Counted from the first letter of the stretch, positions 11,916 to 25,263 are shown. The stretch: DNA of 64,000 bases from Desarmillaria ectypa (GCA_030407005.1 JAUDYN010000001.1:682001-746000), one strand, 5' to 3'. Made by a program: numbers and translations. Notes: generated by a model from the letters alone, not told the origin.

Positions 11916-14525
11916 ATGCTTGAAGAAAATGAACAACAAAACCAACAAACAATCACCCTCAGCATCGCAATTGGTGGCACTGCACTTTTAATACTTTTTA
12001 TCACTCTTCTTGTACTTACATACAAAGAAGAAGCATGCACTCTTCTTCAACAAAGGTAAACCCATCACCCACAAATCCCATCCCACTCACCCCACCATCC
12101 AACCATGTCTTTTCCTGAGAGCTATCCCCTGTCCAACTAGAACAATAAGAGGAGAATTCACTCTCTCATCCCTGGGTCCAATTCTTCTTTGCCTCCTCCT
12201 CCAAGGAGACAAGCGATGATGAGAGGCCCCCAACCTCAGGCCCTTCTAGCAACTGGGTGGAATGACCTGCCCCCATCCCAGCCCAAGAATACATGAGGAA
12301 TGTACAGGCTGAGAATGATGATCCTCTGCCCTCATACTCCCTTTCCCCCTGTCCCCATGCTCCTACCCCTGCCCTTAGACCACACAACTGGTGAATTCCC
12401 CCTTGCTCTCACACTCCCTCATCTGATGAGTCCTACAATGGACTCTGACACCCCAATGATCCAGGGATGGATTGAAACCACCTCTATGGGCCCTGGGCCC
12501 AAGGAAGAAATCAGTGGCCCAGAGAAGGCACAAACTCCTCATTCTCGCTCCCCATCATTGAGCTCTCCAATGACTCTAATGGAGAACTTGACCTCCCAAC
12601 CCTGGCCACTCCCTCTTCCCCTGACTGCCCATTCAATCCAAATGGGCCCAGCTATAACTGGCCTGACCTCTCCAAGGTTGACAGGGACCTATTTGGCCTC
12701 TTCAGGACTGCTGCCTGGAACATTCGATGTGCTGACATTGAAAGCAGAATGGTCTGGACTAAGTCCAGACCTGACATGGATGAGTGGTTGGCACTCAACC
12801 AGGGCAACGTCATTCAGGGCCCAAACCCAGGTGCCACCATTCATGCCCATATACATGCCAACAGGCATAGAAACCTTTTCCCCCCAGCCATGAGGGATCT
12901 ACTACCTGAGCTATAGCCCTGAGATGTGGAAGAACAATGGGAGCTAGAATGCTCCCTTCGATGGTTATAGTGGTTGGAGGTCAACCAAGAGGAGAAGAAT
13001 GGGCAAAACACTCAGTTATAATATGTTTACCTATGATACAGGCTACCCCAGCAGGCTGGAATACTTCCAGTCCCAATACAAACAGACCCCTGACTACCCT
13101 CCCAATGCCCTGGTCACAAGACCACAACCCTTGCCTGACTCACCACTCTGCAGTCAGGCACATCAACAAGGATACCACCCTTATCAGGGTGGTAGTCTTC
13201 TATTTGCAGGCATGGGAGAAGACATGACAACTGACACTGCACCCACAGACACCACCTCTGCAGACTCTACCCCTGCAAGTCCCTCCTTTCTGCCAAAAAA
13301 TGTGGAGGAAATGTGGCAACAGGTCTAGAATGTGATAGCTGAAAAGAAAAAGTGCATTCAAAAAATGCACAATGAACTCACCAAAGAGATAGCCACCCAG
13401 AAAGGAATAGTGGATTACCTAAGGAATGAGAAAGGAAAGGAACTAGAGCATGGAAGGCCAACAGAGCCCCTAAAGGGATATTCCGGATCATGGCCAGATC
13501 GATATTTGATCCCAAGACTGCCCCCTGAAAAAGGCCCTTCCAACCCTATCCCCAACCCCATCAGGAGTGTGCCCACAGATGCCCCTTACCTGGGTATCAA
13601 ACCAACCCTCATCAAGGTCCCCGCCCCATTCAAAGGGGATCATGATGATATTGAGTGCTTCATAGGCAATTGTATCACCTATTTTGAAGTGTTCTGGCAT
13701 TATTTCCAGATGCTGTTGCATCTGGTACTATTTGCAACCTCTCACTTTGAAGGGGCCGCCAAGGACTGGTGGGTCTACAAGAGACCTGAATTTTAGGTCA
13801 GCAATGCCTACAATGGGACTGCCACCCATTTCCACTATCCTGACTGGAGCGACTTTGTCAACATGGTCTCATGTCAATTCTGAGACCCTGCAATTGAGGA
13901 AATCCATGAGAAGTGAATGTTCAACCTTCAAATGGGAATGCAGCCCACCTCCCATTACTTCCAAAAGCTGGAAGAAGAAGCAAAACTGGCAGGCCAATGG
14001 ACTGATGAGAATGAGTGCAGTGCTATGGTGAAGGCTGTACATCTAGGAGTACCTTCCTCCTATACTATCTTCATCTCAAACATGGGTGTCAATATCTCAC
14101 ACTCATATCCAGAATGGAAGGAGCATATTTTGTGCATGTATGAGGAGCAACAGCGCAAGTGAGTCTTTGACCAGACCACCAGCATGCCCCAGGATGGGCA
14201 GAAGAAGGATTCCCATCCCAATCTCCAACAGCACCCCAGCGGCAAAGCCATCACTGGGGCAACAAGTTCCTTGGCTCCCAAGCTGACTGCTAATACAGGT
14301 GTCAGTCAGGATGCTGGGACCAGTCACTGGATGACCTATAGAGGGGCAGGAAAGCCCATGGAGATTGATCAATGCAAAGCAGAAGGGAGATGTTTCCATT
14401 GTGATGAAAAAGGTCACATGAGTAAGGATTGTTCTAGGAGAAAGGACTTCAAGGATATTCGGTCAGTAGGGCCTGCTAATGAAGTGGTGCCACCTATGGC
14501 CAAGATTGAAGAGGCAAAAGAGTAG
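11916..14525 (+). pseudogene. gag of element D, lightly decayed
   Basis: From the ATG at 11916: a short charged start, a hydrophobic segment (ITLSIAIGGTALLILFITLL, about 11958-12020), a long Pro/Ser/Thr-rich region (12300-12890), a Gln/Tyr-rich stretch, a short coiled-coil-like stretch (13332-13450, rich in Lys/Glu), the capsid region (FKGDHDDIECFIGNCITYF, about 13629-13686; AAKDWWVYKRPEF to 13794) and an intact CCHC zinc knuckle (CFHCDEKGHMSKDC, about 14391-14435). About ten stops or frame shifts break it, including TAG at 13795 and TAG at 14523. Probably one gag-pol frame originally, since the reading goes on past 14525. Confidence 0.8.
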
Positions 14526-17500
14526 GTCAACAAGGGTTCAATTCCCCTTGCTCAACCAAAGTCCCAGTTGGTGAGTCCTTGGCTTCTGTGGGTCGGACTG
14601 ATTATTATAAACACAGACATTTCAATATGCTGAATAAAAATATGACTTTGTTACAGATCTCAAAGCCAAAGAACACTAAAGAATTGACAATAAATAGATA
14701 TGTCACACTCCTAAATAAAACTGACACTGTAATCTATAGTGAATCCCGAGCCCCTGATGAGATGCAGGATTTGCCAGGTGGTGCTGGCACTGCCACAAAG
14801 TCCACTGAGTTAGCTTCACAGCAAAACTCACTGGATACACAGGTAAAACTATAGACTGGGGGTAGTAGGTGGGACTCCTTCAGGCCTCCCAGAAGTCTGA
14901 ACACCTCAGTGCTCCCAATGAGTCAGGAGACAAGTCCAACAGCCTCACCAGGATCGGTGGGGGACCAGGACAGTGCCTCTCACCAAGGCCAGGATTGGGG
15001 TCATGTGCTGCTTGGCCCAGTTGAGAGAAACCCTGTGGTGAAGCTGACTGCAATGCTGACAATGAGGGGTCCAGACCCCTTATCCAGATTCGCACCTAGT
15101 ATCATGGCTGAGTACTCCACTGGGACAGGTAGTAATTGTAGTGGAACCTTGGAAGCCTCAAGCTGGGTCCAATCTCCTCCCGAGATTGTTTGAGTTCTGA
15201 AAGCAACTCAAGCTGAAGAACAGAAGGAAGCCGCTAGTGCCCAGGCAGTAAAGAGGGGGCATCAGAACTCAAACAATGGGCATGATGGTCACATTGACCA
15301 GGGGTCCCACAACCAGGCCATTGTTCAAATCCCATCAGGGGCAGTGCCAGCTGATAAAAAGGGAATATCCTGCACTCAGGAACCCACTAGTATCCAGGCA
15401 GTAAAGAGGGGGCAGTTCAACAGAATCACCACCATTGTTGAAGTACCTGATGAAGAAGATGACACAGCTTTCCTACAATGGAAAGCAAAACAGTCCAAAG
15501 CTAATACCCCAATACCCAAAAACCCATCTAACAAGGGGGTACTAAATCCTGAAATCCCACCAGTCATGAGGGTATCTGATCACATATGGTACAAACCATT
15601 CAGAATCGACTGGACTCTATGTGCTATTCATAGTGCCAAAAACTTGGCAATCACCAAAGCTGTACTCTCTACCTGGGTACATCCCAAACAACTTGGAGAG
15701 ATAACCAATGAACTCATCCAGAGTTTGAATACTCAAGAAAGCTCTGTGCATGAGCAACTTTATGAACTTTGCAAACTGATCTGGTATATCCGTGGTACCA
15801 AAAGTTCTGGTCAGGACTTTTTGGTGGATATCTAACTCACTCTCTATACTGGAAAGAAGATTTTGACAACCCATGCATTGTTGGATAGCAGCTGCACTGG
15901 TAGCTCTATCAACTGAACCTATGTCCAACAACACCAGTTGGACACCAGAAAAGCTGCCACTCCCATACCTGTATACAACACAGATGGAACTCATAATAAG
16001 GCAGGCAATGTAACTGAATTTATGGAACTCTGAATGACCATTGGAGACCATGTTGAATGAATTGACCTTGCTGTCACTGACTTGGGCTCCAAGACAGTAT
16101 ACTTGGGTTATGACTGGCTTAAATGCCATAATCCATTAGTCAACTGGAAATTGGGAGTTATGACATTTGGAAGATGTCATTGTATCAAGAATTATTTCAC
16201 TCTTCCCAACTCTGATGAAGAAGACAGATGGGATGAAGAGCTGAAAGAAGGCAAAACCATTCTGGCAGTAAATATGCAAGAAGAAATCATTCTTCAAGCC
16301 ATACACCATGCAAATGAACTGGTGGCAGCTGCAAATGCAGAAAAACCAAAGAAGACATTCAAGGAGCTCATGCCTCCTCAGTATCAAAACTTTAGAGATT
16401 TATTCTTGAAGGAAAGCTTTGATGAACTACCAGACAGAAAGCTCTGGGACCATGCCATTGAGCTTACTCCCAATGCCAAATCCATGTTAGACTGTAAAGT
16501 CTATCCACTTAACTGAAATGAACAGGAACAACTTGACAAGTTCCTCAATGAAAACCTCAACTCAGGAAGGATTCATCCTTCTAAATCCCTCTTTGCCTCC
16601 CCTTTCTTCTTTGTCAAGAAGAAGGATGGCTCTCTACAACCAGTTTGGGATTACTGAAAGCTAAATGAAATGATGATCAAGAATTGTTATCCACTCCCAC
16701 TAATCTCTGAACTCATCAACAAGCTATGGGGAGCCAAGTATTTCTCCAAACTAGACATCTAATGGGGATATAATAATATACAAATCCAAGATGGGGATGA
16801 AGAAAAGGCTGCATTCAGAACCAACTGAGGACTCTTTGAACCTATGGTCATGTTCTTTGGCCTTACCAATTCACCAGCCACATTCCAGTGGATGATGAAC
16901 AACATCTTCAAGGATTTAATTGCCAGAGGAAAAGTCACCATATACCTTGATGATATTCTGATTTTCACCAAATCCCTGTTGGAACATCGAATCATTGTTT
17001 GACAAGTTCTCCAATGTCTATGAGAAAACAAACTGTTTCTCAAGGCTGAGAAATGTGAGTTTGAGGTATTAGAAACAGAATACCTTGGAGTCATCATTAG
17101 CAAAGATGTGATTTGAATGGATCCCATCAAAGTTGCTGGAATTGCTGAGTGGTTCACCCCAATGAAAAAGAAAGAACTCCAATCTTACCTAGGCTTTATG
17201 AACTTCTACCAAAAGTTCATTCATGACTACTTCAAAATTGTATGACCCCTTACCCAGTTGACCAGAAAGGTAGACTGGACATGGGGAAAAGATCAAGAAC
17301 AAGTGTTTTCACAACCCAAAAAGTTGATGACCACCAACATCGTTCTAACAATTCTATCAGATGAAGGAAAAGTCCAAGTGGAAGCAGACACTAGTGATGG
17401 AGCCATCAGCGCCATTCTAAGCCAAGAACAGAATGGCAAATGGAGGCCCATAGCCTTCATGTCAAAAGTATTGATGGTCACCAAATGCAATTATGAAATC

Positions 17501-17617
17501 TATGATAAAGAATTGCTGGCCATCATGTTAGCCTTAGAAGAATGGTGACATTATCTAATGGATGCCAAAGAGACTATTGAGATCTGGACAGATCATCAAA
17601 ATCTCCAATACTTCTGA
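14526..17617 (+). pseudogene. pol of element D, first part: protease, RT, start of RNase H
   Basis: A linker with NRYVTLLNKTDTVIYSESRA (about 14693-14752); the protease motif has Ser for Gly (ALLDSSCTGSSIN near 15875-15915), which should kill it; reverse transcriptase with [25 protein letters not shown] and an intact YLDD (about 16943-16954); RNase H with VEADTSDGAISAILSQEQNG (about 17378-17437) and IWTDHQNLQYF ending at the break. The frame stops at 17617 at the insertion of the 1.36-kb LTR copy. The rest of pol is found inverted at 18978-20871. Confidence 0.8.
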
Positions 17618-18977
17618 TGATGTGCTTGGTAATGGCAAGTGACAAAAGAATTAGGGAATAGCAATGAACACCAATCACACTAAACCTCTTACTACTCTAC
17701 ACTTAATCACCAATATTGAATTTGGGCAGTTTTGAGTACGATGGAAGCACTCTGAAGACTTCAATAATCAAGTACAATTGTCTTAAAGACGTTTTATTCA
17801 TTACTAGTGAGTTTATACAAAGTACTACTCATACTAGTGGAGTGGGTAAGACACAATTGGATAAGAGTGACTTGGTTTGAGCTACTGCGCTCGTTCTGAC
17901 TGAAACTGCTTCAGACTGGTGGTGCTCTTGGCCCTATACTGCTTCCTACAAGTGATAAACACTCGACTAGCTGCACTCTTGGCTGACTAGTGGCGCTCTT
18001 GGCCTAAGAATAAACTATAACTCCGAGAACTTTGCTTGAACTAACTTCAAAACACTCTGGACCTTTGCAGGACACAACAGTGACTCTAATGGACTTCAAT
18101 TCAATGCAATTCTATTGGTGACTTAGCGACTATTAATCACTTTGTCGAGGTTAAGCACAAAAGCCTTTAATTGGGGACACCAGTTACTACCAGTGAGGGC
18201 TCAACTGCGGGGATGGCTTGCCTGCTTTGCATGAGCGCCCATCCCACTACTTATATACTACTGAGGCAAAACTATAAATATCATCTGGGTATAGGGTATA
18301 TTGGTAAGGATTTCTTGGCTAGTCACGAATAATGGTGAATAATCACACAATAGTTGGTCTAGTCTGTTTTCTTTTCAAATATTCGGTCTAGAGACTCCAC
18401 AGTTGGTCTTTCCGCACCCTTGGCACAACTACAGGCCCTAGTAACACGGTTATATGGATATCTGGATATTGGTACCTGTAACAGCTATCCGATCATGATC
18501 GAGGGTGCAGTCTGGCTCCACTAGCATCGATCATAAGAGATCTATATCAAAATAGTCGGATCTGGGCTCAAGGTTAATCCATTTCTAATGTATTTCTAAG
18601 TCCTGTTTCAAGATTGCCATGTGACTAGTTATCCTGACTTAGGCGTTTATGCCCAGTCTGGGCTGCTAGTGACAGAACTTGACAAGATCTGTGTACTCTG
18701 CTCCTGGTTTTTGTGTGCTAGTAGCATCCTTCGTTTGCTAGTGGCTGTATTTCACTTAGTCCTGCTAGCATTTGAGTTACTAGTCTGGCCGGCTGGTAGA
18801 TTTAACCCACTAATGGTGTTGCATCTAAGTCCTGGCTCTACCAGTTGCTTACTGCTTTTAACTATTAGCTCGAAGCCTCAGCTATAGTCCTCTATGTATC
18901 ACTAGTATAGGATAGATGTGCAATAGTATTGTTACAAAATCGCAAAATCTAGGTGTGAATGCATAGACAGCATATCA
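17618..18977 (-). repeat. 1.36-kb solo LTR family, copy 1 (reversed)
   Basis: On the minus strand it runs TGATATGC to GCACATCA, with TG...CA ends and short inverted ends (TGATRTGC). Read that way it has a TATA box in a GTATATAAGTAG context and an AATAAA-like site (GAATAAAACG) about 440 nt later, the layout of an LTR. It has no coding capacity; the 88-codon open frame at 18621-18887 recurs identically in copy 2 and is probably chance. Flanks are CTGA (left) and CCAA (right). It is almost identical to copy 2. Confidence 0.75.
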
Positions 18978-20871
18978 CCAACTGCTAAGGCTCTTCTTCA
19001 GGGGCATCGAGTTGTGATTCTGCTTGACTGATCCAGTACTGATCAATCAGATATTTCCATAAGTTTTTGTCAGGGTTAACAATCCATTTTTTATATCCAT
19101 CCTTATGTTAAGCAAGGTATGCAATGTTGCCATTCTTGGAGTATTTGTGGTCTAGTATCTTGGCCACTATCTTGTCTTTGGTTATGGTTTTGGGAATGTA
19201 TACAGTGCAGTTTATGCTAGCCTTGTATTTTTCAATCACTTTTATGGCATTTGACATTTCAGTTTCTCTGACCTAAGAGTTATGTTCTCTGGTCCAGCCC
19301 TTTCATTTGACTAGGTAGTCCATGACTTCCTTGGATGGCTGTCCTCATTTGGAGCATACTCGACAAGTGCACAAGTCTAGGACTTCTTTGATTTCATACT
19401 CCTCTTGACTGTTGATGAGGTCTGGAGGCAGAGGTGGCAGTTGTTGTTGGTTCAGAAAGGAGGGCACAATATATGGAGTCAATAATTTTTCATTGAATCT
19501 TGGGTGTATCTTCCAATGAGGTGGCAGCTTGAGTTTGTATGCCACCATACCAGACTTTTCGATGATTTCAAATGGTCCTGTTCATTTGTCATCTAGCTTT
19601 TTCTTTGGACATGGAAGATGAAGGTTGGCAGTGTTGAGCCAAACCTTATCACCTATTTGGTATTCCTGAGGTGATTGCTTTCTTTTGTTATATTGCACCT
19701 TCATTTGCACCACTGCTTTTTCCAATGCATCATGGACCTCTTGGTGAACTTTAGCCATGGTTTCTGTGAAGGTTACTGCTGCAGGGTTTATGAAACTTGT
19801 CTTTTGGATAGACTCAGGAATGAGTCAGGGATTTTGACCATAGAGGACCATAAAAGGACTTTTGCCAGTTGCTGAATGAACTCAATTGTTATAAGCAAAC
19901 TCTGCAAGTGGTAACCATGACACCCAGTCAGTCTGTCAATGATTGACAAAGATCCAAAGGTATTTTTCCTGATTGACTCTCTCTGTCTGTCCATCAGTCT
20001 GTGGATGATAAGCGGTGGAGGCATTTTGCATGATATCTAACATCTGGTAGAGTTCTTTCATGAATGTTGAGATGAATTGGGGTCCCCAGTCTGAAATGAC
20101 CACTTGTGGCATTCCATGTTTCACATAAACATGATTGCATAGCATAAGAGCCCATCCTTTGGCAGATAATTCTTTGTTACACAGGATGAGAATTATGTTC
20201 TTTGAGAATCAGTCCACAATGACCAGTAATGCATCAAATCCTTCAGATTTGGGGAGTCTAGTGACCATATCGACTGAGATATGAGTCCAGAGAGTGTTGG
20301 GGATTATGTTGGGATGAAGTGGAGCAGCCTTTGCCTGCATGTCACTCTTTGTTCTTTGACAAGTTTCACATCCCTTGATATAAGATTCAATGTCCTTCTT
20401 CATTTTGGCCACCAATATTCTTGTAGAATGAGTTCCTTGGTTTTGGTGATGCCTGGATGTCCAGCAGTGATGTGATCATGGTATTGTGATATGATCTCAC
20501 CATAGAGTGAAATGTCTTGAGGAACATAAATTTGTCCATTGTACCACAAGATTTCATTTTCTTGTATAATTCCTCACTCATGGTTGAGGGATTTCTCGAT
20601 CTCTTGGTCCCATTGTTCCTTTTGTCTGGTTGCATCTCTTATACGCATTGTCTGTTCTTCTGTTGTAGGCAGTATTAATGCTCAGAAATGTTCAGGGGAG
20701 AGTACAATCATGTCTTGATTGTCTTCTTTTCTCTGATCATAATTGTCTCTTCGACTGAGAAGATCAGCCTTCTTGTTGGCAATCCCAGCTTTATATTGAA
20801 GAATAAAGTGGTATTCAGCCAATTCCATAACCCATCAGGCTTGTCATTGATTCAATTTCTGGGGTTTTCAG
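18978..20871 (-). pseudogene. pol of element D, second part, inverted
   Basis: On the minus strand this continues D pol from the break at 17617: the end of RNase H and connection, the integrase zinc region (CETCQRTKSDMQAKAAPLHP, about 20310-20370), the integrase core (WTHISVDMVTRLPKSEGFDA and DWGPQFISTFMKELYQMLD, about 20030-20100), YHPQTDGQTERVNQE (about 19965-20010), the C-terminal region (YKLKLPPHWKIHPRFNEKLL, about 19480-19540) and a chromodomain-like end (EEYEIKEVLD). The inverted orientation is explained by recombination between the flanking 1.36-kb repeats. The chromodomain places the element among chromoviruses. Confidence 0.85.
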
Positions 20872-22232
20872 TGATATGCCATCTACGCATTCACACCTAG
20901 ATTTTGCGATTTTGTAACAATACTATTGCACATCTATCCTATACTAGTGATACATAGAGGACTATAGCTGAGGCTTCGAGCTAATAGTTAAAAGCAGTAA
21001 GCAACTGGTAGAGCCAGGACTTAGATGCAACACCATTAGTGGGTTAAATCTACCAGCCGGCCAGACTAATAACTCAAATGCTAGCAGGACTAAGTGAAAT
21101 ACAGCCACTAGCAAACGAAGGATGCTACTAGCACACAAAAACCAGGAGCAGAGTACACAGATCTTGTCAAGTTCTGTCACTAGCAGCCCAGACTGGGCAT
21201 AAACGCCTAAGTCAGGATAACTAGTCACATGGCAATCTTGAAACAGGACTTAGAAATACATTAGAAATGGATTAACCTTGAGCCCAGATCCGACTATTTC
21301 GATATAGATATCTTATGATCGATGCTAGTGGAGCCGGACTGCACCCTCGATCATGATCGGATAGCTGTTACAGGTACCAATATCCGGATATCCATATAAC
21401 CGCTGTTACTAGGGCCTGTAGTTGTGCCAAGGGTGCGGAAAGACCAACTGTGGAGTCTCTAGACCGAATATTTGAAAAGAAAACAGACTAGACCAACTAT
21501 TGTGTGATTATTCACCATTATTCGTGACTAGCCAAGAAATCCTTACCAATATACCCTATACCCAGATGATATTTATAGTTTTGCCTCAGTAGTATATAAG
21601 TAGTGGGATGGGCGCTCATGCAAAGCAGGCAAGCCATCCCCGCAGTTGAGCCCTCACTGGTAGTAACTGGTGTCCCCAATTAAAGGCTTTTGTGCTTAAC
21701 CTCGACAAAGTGATTAATAGTCGCTAAGTCACCAATAGAATTGCATTGAATTGAAGTCCATTAGAGTCACTGTTGTGTCCTGCAAAGGTCCAGAGTGTTT
21801 TGAAGTTAGTTCAAGCAAAGTTCTCGGAGTTATAGTTTATTCTTAGGCCAAGAGCGCCACTAGTCAGCCAAGAGTGCAGCTAGTCGAGTGTTTATCACTT
21901 GTAGGAAGCAGTATAGGGCCAAGAGCACCACCAGTCTGAAGCAGTTTCAGTCAGAACGAGCGCAGTAGCTCAAACCAAGTCACTCTTATCCAATTGTGTC
22001 TTACCCACTCCACTAGTATGAGTAGTACTTTGTATAAACTCACTAGTAATGAATAAAACGTCTTTAAGACAATTGTACTTGATTATTGAAGTCTTCAGAG
22101 TGCTTCCATCGTACTCAAAACTGCCCAAATTCAATATTGGTGATTAAGTGTAGAGTAGTAAGAGGTTTAGTGTGATTGGTGTTCATTGCTATTCCCTAAT
22201 TCTTTTGTCACTCACCATTACCAAGCACATCA
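20872..22232 (+). repeat. 1.36-kb solo LTR family, copy 2
   Basis: TGATATGCC to AGCACATCA. The core promoter GTATATAAGTAG is at 21592-21603 and GAATAAAACG is near 22050. Left flank TCAG (reverse complement of the CTGA left of copy 1) and right flank TCGG (partner of CCAA right of copy 1, allowing one C-to-T change). Confidence 0.75.
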
Positions 22233-22251
22233 TCGGGATGCCTGCTTTAAC

Positions 22252-22261
22252 AAGGGGGTAA
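22252..22261 (+). other. Polypurine tract of element D
   Basis: AAGGGGGTAA lies directly before the 3' LTR, where plus-strand DNA synthesis is primed. Element B has AAGAGGGTAA at the same place before 32273. Confidence 0.65.
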
Positions 22262-22679
22262 TGTTATGATTTTTCCATTATCTTATCTCATCAAGTTATA
22301 TCCATGATACATTCTATCTAATCTACCATTATCTCAAACAAGTCTTCACTTTGTATCAACACAACCACCGACAATGACCCCAGTTCACACCAGTTGTCAC
22401 CCTCATTCACTCTCATTGGACAATGATCCACCCAACTTCAACACTGTTCCCTCATGGACCATATCATTTCAGCTATTAATAATGCTGTATTTACAGTATA
22501 TAAGTAGAGTAAAACTCACTGTTGTACTCCATCTTTTGACTAAATTACATTCATATACCTTCTACTACACACACTAAAGACTGAGCTAAAGCTCTCTTAA
22601 TGGGTGATTGTCTGAATGCAAGACAGCTTAAAGAGCCCAAGTATATGTTCCAAGTCATGTGTTAGACAGGGCCATAACA
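22262..22679 (+). repeat. 3' LTR of element D (418 bp)
   Basis: Same length and nearly the same sequence as 11441-11858. It ends CCATAACA and is followed by CTAC, the target duplication. Confidence 0.9.
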
Positions 22680-23908
22680 CTACTCATATTAACATATGAA
22701 GAGGAAGTCCGAGCACTCCTATGCTAAGAGCAGTGACCCTGCTGCTCACCACAACTCCCTCCCTAACCTCCTCAACATCCTCTCCATATCCTCCAACAAC
22801 CAGCCACCACAAGAGTGGCAACCACAAGTATGGATGCCCAGATCCAAGAAATCTGCCCCTGGACCCACTTCACAGATTCCTCAGAGGAGTTCCCAACATG
22901 TAATGGATCCTTCATCACAGCCAACAACAGGCTGGAATGACCCACCTCCTCCATGCCAGAACACCCATAGAACATACAGGCTATACTCCAATGATGAGAG
23001 TCCTCCCCTCCCCCCTACACCCCTCCATCTTGCCCTATCTGTGCAAGAATGGGACACAACAACAGTTCTAGGATGGAAAATCTCCATCCTCAGACCCACC
23101 CATATGGCCTCTGGGCCATTGAAAACCAAGAATGAGAATCTTGGCCCACAGGAGGAACCAATTCCTCCTCCTCTCTCCCCCTCATCAAAATCACCAATGA
23201 CAACTCCTTGGCCAAAGAAGTCCCAACCACTCCCCTCACTGTTAACAGCCCCTTCAACATTGATGGGGCCAACTACAAGTGGCCCAAACTCTCTGATGTG
23301 GACAGGGACCTATTTGGCCCCTTTAGGACTGCCACCTGGGAGTTACAGTGTGTCAATGTGGAGGTCAGGACTGCCTGGCCCTGAATCCATCCAGAAATGG
23401 ATGAGTGGTTGGCTCTTAACAGGGGTGACCCAATACAAGGGCCCAATCCAGGCTCCAACATATGTGCCCACATATGGGCAAATTGGCTCCACAAGCACTA
23501 TCCACTTGCCACAGGAGACCTTGCTCTGGGGCTCCCACCAAGAACCATGGAAGAGAGGCACATACTGGGATGTGTTCTCAGAGACCTGGTAAGGAGGGAG
23601 GCCAATAGGCAGGAATAGATGGGGTCTAGAACCCAACTTTAATAGTTTTATGCATCCAACAGGCTACTATGGTGGGCTGGAATCCTTCCAGCCCCAATAT
23701 ATATCTTATTCACACTACCTGCCTGATACTCCCTTTCTACAACCACAACCATTCTCAGACTCACCACCACATAGACAGGTCCGACAACCTGGCTATCACC
23801 CACACCAGGGTGGCAGTACTCTATTTGTTGGTGTGGGAGAAGAATCCGAGTCTAGCACTACCCCAGTGGGCCAAACTCCCACCATAGAAGAGGAACTCTG
23901 ACAAGCAG
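22680..23908 (+). pseudogene. gag of element C, part 2 (Pro-rich region)
   Basis: It resumes the C gag directly after element D: end of the hydrophobic segment, then a long Pro/Ser/Thr-rich open stretch (22696-23592), a Gln/Tyr/His-rich stretch (23650-23901) and a break at 23908 where LTR copy 3 starts. By comparison with D, this corresponds to D positions from about 12000 to 13325. Confidence 0.75.
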
Positions 23909-25263
23909 TGATATGCCATCTACATGTTCACATCTAGATTTTGCAATTTTATATGTATTGCACAATCTATCCTATACTAGTGATATATAGAGGACTATAG
24001 CTGAGGGTTTGAGCTAATAGTTAAATGCAGTAAGCAACTGGTAGAGCTGGGACTTAGATGCAACACTATTAGTGGGTTAAATCTACCAGCCAGCCAGACT
24101 AGTAACTTGAATGCTAGCAGGACTAAAATACAGCCACTAGCAAATGAAGGATGCTACTAGCATATCAAAACCAGGAGCAGAGTACACAGATCTCATGAAG
24201 TTCTATCACTAGCCAATTGGACTGGGCATAAAATGCCTAAGTCAGGATAACTAGTCACATGGCAATCTTGAAACAGGACTTAGAAATAAATTAGGAATGG
24301 ATTAACCTTGAGTCCAGATCTGACTTTTGAGATATAGATCTCTTATGATCAATACTAGTGTAGCCAGACTGCACCCTTAATCATGATTGGATAGCTGTTA
24401 CAGGCACCAATATCTAGGTATTCATATAACCACATTACTAGGGCATGTAGTTGGGCCAAGAGTGTGGAAAGACTGACTGTGGAGTCTCTAGACCAATCAT
24501 TTGAAAAGAAAACAGACTAGACTGACTATTACATGATTATTCACCATTATTTGTGACTAGCCAAGAAATCCTTACCTATATGGCCTATACCCAGATGATA
24601 TTTATAGTTCTGTCTCAGTAGTATATAAGTAGTGGAATGGGTGCTCGTGTAAGGCAGGCAAGCCATCCCCACAGTTGAGCCCTCACTGGTAGTAACTGGT
24701 GTTCCCAACTAAAGGCATTTGTGCTTAACCTTGACAAAGTGATTAATAGTTGCTAAGTCACCCATAGAATTGCATAGAATTGAAGTCCCTTAGAGTCACT
24801 GTTGTGTCTTGCAAAGGTCTGGAGTGTTTTGAAGTTAGTTCAAGCAAAGTTCTTGAAGTTTATAGTATTATTCTTGGGCCAAGCATGCCACTAGTGAGCC
24901 AAGAGTGTGACTAGTCAAGTGCTTGTCACTTGTAAGAATCAGTATAGGGCCAAGAGAGCCACTAGTTCAAAGCAGTTTCAGTCAGAACAAGTGCAGTAGC
25001 TCAAACCAAGTCACTCTTATCCAATTGTGTCTTACCCACCCTGCTAGTGTGAGTAGTACTTTGTATAAACTCACTAGTAATGAATAAAACATCTTTAAGA
25101 CAATTGTACTTGATTGTTGAAGTCTGCACAGTGCTTCCATCATACTCGAAACTGCCTGAATTCAATATTGGTGATTAAGTGTAGAGTAGTAAAAGGTTTA
25201 GTGTGATTGGTGTTCATTGCTATTCCCTCATTCTTTTGTCACTCACTGCAGCCAAGCACATCA
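23909..25263 (+). repeat. 1.36-kb solo LTR family, copy 3
   Basis: TGATATGCC to AGCACATCA, 1355 bp. It has lost most of the CpGs that copies 1 and 2 keep. Flanks GCAG and CTGC do not match as a direct duplication. About 560 bp of gag (the equivalent of D 13325-13886) is missing at this site. Confidence 0.75.

Larger units (their letters stand above)
11441..22679 (+). mobile_element. Element D, chromovirus-type, complete ends, internally inverted
   Basis: It has two 418-bp LTRs (11441-11858 and 22262-22679), which are very similar, and flanking CTAC (11437-11440 and 22680-22683). Between them: primer-binding site, gag, pol to 17617, a reversed 1.36-kb LTR copy, a 1.9-kb pol segment on the opposite strand, a forward 1.36-kb LTR copy, then the last 29 bp with a polypurine tract. 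D is less decayed than A, B or C: long gag stretches stay open, but there are still tens of stops. Confidence 0.85.

Noticed and set aside
12300..12893. 197-codon Pro-rich frame as an independent gene
   Set aside because: It is the Pro-rich part of element D gag in register with the capsid and zinc-knuckle regions.
17618..18977. 1.36-kb repeats as a DNA transposon or Helitron
   Set aside because: TG...CA ends, a TATA box followed by an AATAAA-like site, and 4-bp flanking duplications fit an LTR better; the inverted ends are only about 8 bp and there is no transposase.
18621..21228. An identical 88-codon open frame in both inverted repeats (18621-18887 plus and 20962-21228 minus)
   Set aside because: It is identical only because the two repeats are copies of each other; it lies in the U3 part of an LTR, is broken in copies 3 and 4 and resembles no protein.
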